Source of the DNA: Candidatus Woesearchaeota archaeon
Lineage (GTDB): Archaea > Nanobdellota > Nanobdellia > Woesearchaeales > SKIA01
Assembly: GCA_007128245.1 (NCBI GenBank)
Contig: SKXU01000006.1
Coordinates: forward strand, 1-7,191
Length of the DNA: 7,191 nucleotides
Direction: 5' to 3'
The position numbers and the translations under genes are program-made. The notes beneath the pieces were generated by a model that was not told the origin of the DNA, did not search any database, and saw nothing but the letters and a program-made list of their open reading frames with translations. Of this stretch, positions 4,738 through 7,191 are shown in pieces. Positions within the stretch are counted from its first letter, which is position 1, and each line of letters starts with the position of its first letter.

Positions 4738-6198
4738 ATGACAGAAAAGCTCGTAAAAAGCCTCTCGCCAACAGAAAAGAACGTCTTGCCGCACGTCGCG
4801 ACCGGACAAACTATCGAGGAGCTCGCACAACAAGCAAGAGTACAACCAGTAGAGGCGATGCGTGCATGCCAATTTCTCTCAAACAAAAAAGTGCTCACGC
4901 TCAAAAAGCAAGAAACACAAGGATACATACTCACCGCCACCGGCGAAGACGTTGTCAAGCGAGGACTTCCCGAAGAGCGATTCTTAGCAGCACTTGACAA
5001 GCCGCGATCACTTAAAGAAATTCAGCAAAAAGCAGGTCTTGAGCGAGACGAAATAAACGCAGCAATTGGCGCACTCAAAAAAGCAGGTGCTATCCAGATG
5101 GGAGCAGTTATTGAAAAAATCAAAGACGTCTCGTTTGAAGAAAAACAAGCAGCACTCAAAAACCCGAGCAACCCACCAAAAGAACTTATCGACCGAGGAC
5201 TCCTTGAAAAAACAACAAGCACAACGCACACCATCACCCTCACTGAACTTGGAAAAGCACTACAAAACGCAGACCTTAGCAAGGACTACGCAGAACGCCT
5301 TACACACGAAGATCTCAAAACAGGAGCGTGGAAAGACAAAGAGTTTCGACACTACGACGTCACCACGCCCGTACCTCGCATACACTTTGGCAGAAGACAC
5401 TTTGTACAAGACGCAATCAGCAGCATCAAAGAACTCTGGGTGGAAATGGGCTTTCAAGAAATGCACGGCACCATGACCCAAACAGCGTTCTGGGATCTGG
5501 ACGCATTATTTGTACCCCAAGACCATCCAGCACGAGAAATGCAAGACACATTCTACCTGACAAAACCAGGAACGCTCCCGGAGTGGTGGCAAGACATCAA
5601 AGCAATACACGAAACTGGAGCGAACACAGGAAGTACTGGGTGGCAAACACCATTTAGCAAGGAAGAGTCCCAAAAAGTCCTTCTGAGAACACACACCACG
5701 GCACTATCCGCACAAATGCTGCGGCGCATCAAAGAAGAAAATCTTCCTCTCCCAGCAAAATATTTTTCTGTCGCAAAAGTGTTTCGAAATGAAACACTAG
5801 ACTGGAAACACCTCTTTGAGTTTCATCAAGTAGAAGGGATTGTCGTCGGAGAAGGACTCAGCCTCGCAGACCTTATAGGATTACAAAAAGAATTCTACAA
5901 ACGCATGGGATTTACAGACGTACGATTCAGACCAGCATACTTTCCCTACGTAGAACCAGGAGCAGAAGTAGAAGTCTACCACCCGGGAAGACAGCAATGG
6001 GTGGAGCTTGGCGGCATGGGGGTGCTCCGACCAGAAGTCGTCATACCCCTTCTCGGAAAAGATATCCCCGTACTCGCATGGGGTCTTGGAATGGAGCGAA
6101 TCATCACAGACTACTATGACATCACTGACTTGCGACACATCTACGACAACGATCTCGAGCGACTAAGAACCGAGCCTGCATACCAGGAGGAACACTAA
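4738..6198 (+). CDS. pheS: Phenylalanyl-tRNA synthetase alpha subunit
   Basis: This is the catalytic subunit of the cytoplasmic alpha2-beta2 enzyme that attaches phenylalanine to tRNA-Phe. The 486-residue length fits the archaeal/eukaryotic type, which is longer than bacterial PheS. The N-terminal part (about 1-195) contains helix-turn-helix-like segments such as TIEELAQQARVQPVEAMRA and SLKEIQQKAGLERDEINAAI, as expected for the winged domains of this type. The class II core holds HPAREMQDTFYL (263-274) and RTHTTALSAQML (317-328). Motif 2 is FRNETLDWKHLFEFHQVEG (349-367, with R350 and E352), the Phe-pocket region is FRPAYFPYVEPGAEVEV (397-413), and motif 3 is GLGMERI (449-455, R454). All key residues appear intact. 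The start is supported by the TATA spacing. pheT follows after one base, so the two subunits are made from one transcript. Confidence 0.97.
   Translation: MTEKLVKSLSPTEKNVLPHVATGQTIEELAQQARVQPVEAMRACQFLSNKKVLTLKKQETQGYILTATGEDVVKRGLPEERFLAALDKPRSLKEIQQKAGLERDEINAAIGALKKAGAIQMGAVIEKIKDVSFEEKQAALKNPSNPPKELIDRGLLEKTTSTTHTITLTELGKALQNADLSKDYAERLTHEDLKTGAWKDKEFRHYDVTTPVPRIHFGRRHFVQDAISSIKELWVEMGFQEMHGTMTQTAFWDLDALFVPQDHPAREMQDTFYLTKPGTLPEWWQDIKAIHETGANTGSTGWQTPFSKEESQKVLLRTHTTALSAQMLRRIKEENLPLPAKYFSVAKVFRNETLDWKHLFEFHQVEGIVVGEGLSLADLIGLQKEFYKRMGFTDVRFRPAYFPYVEPGAEVEVYHPGRQQWVELGGMGVLRPEVVIPLLGKDIPVLAWGLGMERIITDYYDITDLRHIYDNDLERLRTEPAYQEEH
6185..6190 (+). promoter_or_regulatory. Shine-Dalgarno site of pheT
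   Basis: AGGAGG lies in the last codons of pheS, nine bases before the pheT ATG at 6200. It is the strongest ribosome-binding site in the window and contrasts with the absence of one before pheS. It supports translation of pheT as an internal operon gene. Confidence 0.75.
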
Positions 6199-6199
6199 C

Positions 6200-7191
6200 A
6201 TGCCCACACTTACCTTTCAAAAAAATGCTCTTAAAGCACTGCTCAAACAAAACATTTCTGACGAGCACTTACGAGAAACAATTACGATGCTCGGAACAGA
6301 TATTGATAGCTTTGATGAAGAAATTAGCGTAGAAATATTTCCGAACAGACCAGACCTCCTCTCAGTACCAGGCCTTGCGCGCGCAGTCAACACCTTCCTT
6401 GGATGGCAAGACACCCCCACCTACACCGCACAAAAGGGCGCAGGAGAAGTGCATGTCAAAAAAGATGTTGCACAGGTGCGAGCGCACACACGATGTTGCA
6501 TTGTGCGAGGACTCTCACTAACTGACGAGAAGCTACAGCACATTATTGATTTACAAGAAAAACTCCATATCACATTCGGAAGACACAGAAAAAAAGTCGC
6601 CATAGGAATCTATCCTCTTGACAAGATCACGCTCCCCATCACCTACACCGCAAAGAATCCGCAAGACATCACATTCACACCACTAGAGATGGACAGAGAA
6701 ATATCCGCAGACAAACTCCTCACAGAACATCCCACAGGAAAAAAATACGCACACCTACTCAAAGACGCGAACGTCTACCCTGTGTTTGTAGACGCAAATA
6801 ACACCGTGCTCTCCATGCCCCCAATTATTAACAGTAAAGAAGCCGGAGAAGTCACTCAAGATACGACAGATGTATTCATTGAATGCTCAGGAAATGATCC
6901 TCGCACTCTCATGCAGGGGCTTAACATGATTGCGTGTGCGCTTTCAGACCTTGGAGGTACAATCGAAGAGATGATGGTACTTTATGACACCGGAGAAATG
7001 GTGCTTTGCCCTGACTTGCGCATGCAACAGCTGCCTCTTGATCGCGCCTACGTCGCACAACGAGCAGGCATTCCACAAGAATCAATTGATGCAAGCCTGA
7101 CAAAGTCAGGTCTCAGCGTACAAGAAGATACAGTGCTTATCCCTCCATACAGAACAGACTTCTGGCATCAAGTAGACCTCGTAGAAGAAGC
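6200..7191 (+). CDS. pheT: Phenylalanyl-tRNA synthetase beta subunit (partial, runs off right edge)
   Basis: The frame is open from the ATG at 6200 to the window end, giving 330 residues of a protein that is usually about 550 in archaea. The beta subunit binds tRNA-Phe and carries the editing site that hydrolyses mischarged Tyr-tRNA-Phe. Visible signatures are VEIFPNRPDLLSVPGLARA near residues 44-62, FGRHRKKVAIGIYPLD (126-141) and SMPPIINSKEAGEV (205-218) of the B3/B4 editing region. The segment CSGNDPRTLMQGLNMI (229-244) follows, and then the start of the B5 domain, ending VLIPPYRTDFWHQVDLVEE (312-330). It lacks the N-terminal EMAP-like tRNA-binding domain of bacterial PheT, as expected for the archaeal form. 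The catalytic-like and C-terminal domains lie outside the window. It is one base downstream of pheS and has a strong Shine-Dalgarno site. Confidence 0.95.
   Translation, partial: MPTLTFQKNALKALLKQNISDEHLRETITMLGTDIDSFDEEISVEIFPNRPDLLSVPGLARAVNTFLGWQDTPTYTAQKGAGEVHVKKDVAQVRAHTRCCIVRGLSLTDEKLQHIIDLQEKLHITFGRHRKKVAIGIYPLDKITLPITYTAKNPQDITFTPLEMDREISADKLLTEHPTGKKYAHLLKDANVYPVFVDANNTVLSMPPIINSKEAGEVTQDTTDVFIECSGNDPRTLMQGLNMIACALSDLGGTIEEMMVLYDTGEMVLCPDLRMQQLPLDRAYVAQRAGIPQESIDASLTKSGLSVQEDTVLIPPYRTDFWHQVDLVEE

Noticed and set aside
5066..5476. Plus-strand open frame of 136 codons within pheS in another frame
   Set aside because: It is K/Q/T-rich noise overlapping the conserved pheS core; only the pheS frame carries recognisable motifs.
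1..7191. tRNA genes, rRNA, CRISPR arrays, transposons or phage genes
   Set aside because: No cloverleaf-like sequence, regularly spaced repeats, terminal inverted repeats or transposase/integrase motifs were seen on either strand. The intergenic gaps are all too short for most of these.

Overview
This window looks like part of an archaeal chromosome. The main evidence is a Pelota (aPelota/Dom34) gene, an archaeal-type phenylalanyl-tRNA synthetase with separate alpha and beta genes, a TrmB-family regulator, TATA boxes about 25 bases before leaderless starts, and Shine-Dalgarno sites only before genes inside operons. The two uncharacterised membrane proteins on the left have the feel of DPANN lineages (Woesearchaeota/Pacearchaeota-like), but that placement is from memory and was not tested. 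No tRNA, rRNA, CRISPR array, insertion sequence or phage gene is visible. The window is densely coded, with no gene-free stretch above about 115 bases.

Layout. Positions 1-1870 hold a leftward two-gene operon. The first gene encodes a membrane-anchored, beta-rich extracytoplasmic protein (1870 to 707). The second encodes a polytopic membrane protein (691 to beyond the left edge). From 1920 to 3757 a rightward operon carries pelA and, overlapping it by 7 bases, a methyltransferase closely resembling the ArmA/RmtB/Sgm 16S rRNA m7G1405 aminoglycoside-resistance family. The two operons diverge from one palindromic TATA element lying exactly midway between their start codons. A single-gene unit follows, encoding a TrmB-type regulator (3856-4662) with a short, foldable leader and a hairpin-plus-T-tract terminator. 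The last unit is pheS (4738-6198) and pheT (6200 to beyond the right edge).

How it fits together. Most of the rightward genes serve translation: Pelota rescues stalled ribosomes, the methyltransferase probably modifies the small-subunit rRNA, and PheST charges tRNA-Phe. The leftward pair probably forms or decorates something at the cell surface, and its function is unknown. The first genes of three units (1870 minus, pelA, pheS) appear leaderless. The downstream genes (691 minus, the methyltransferase, pheT) each have a purine-rich Shine-Dalgarno site. The most unusual items are the archaeal Arm-like methyltransferase coupled to pelA, the symmetric shared promoter, and the three-fold repeated extracytoplasmic protein with its membrane partner.
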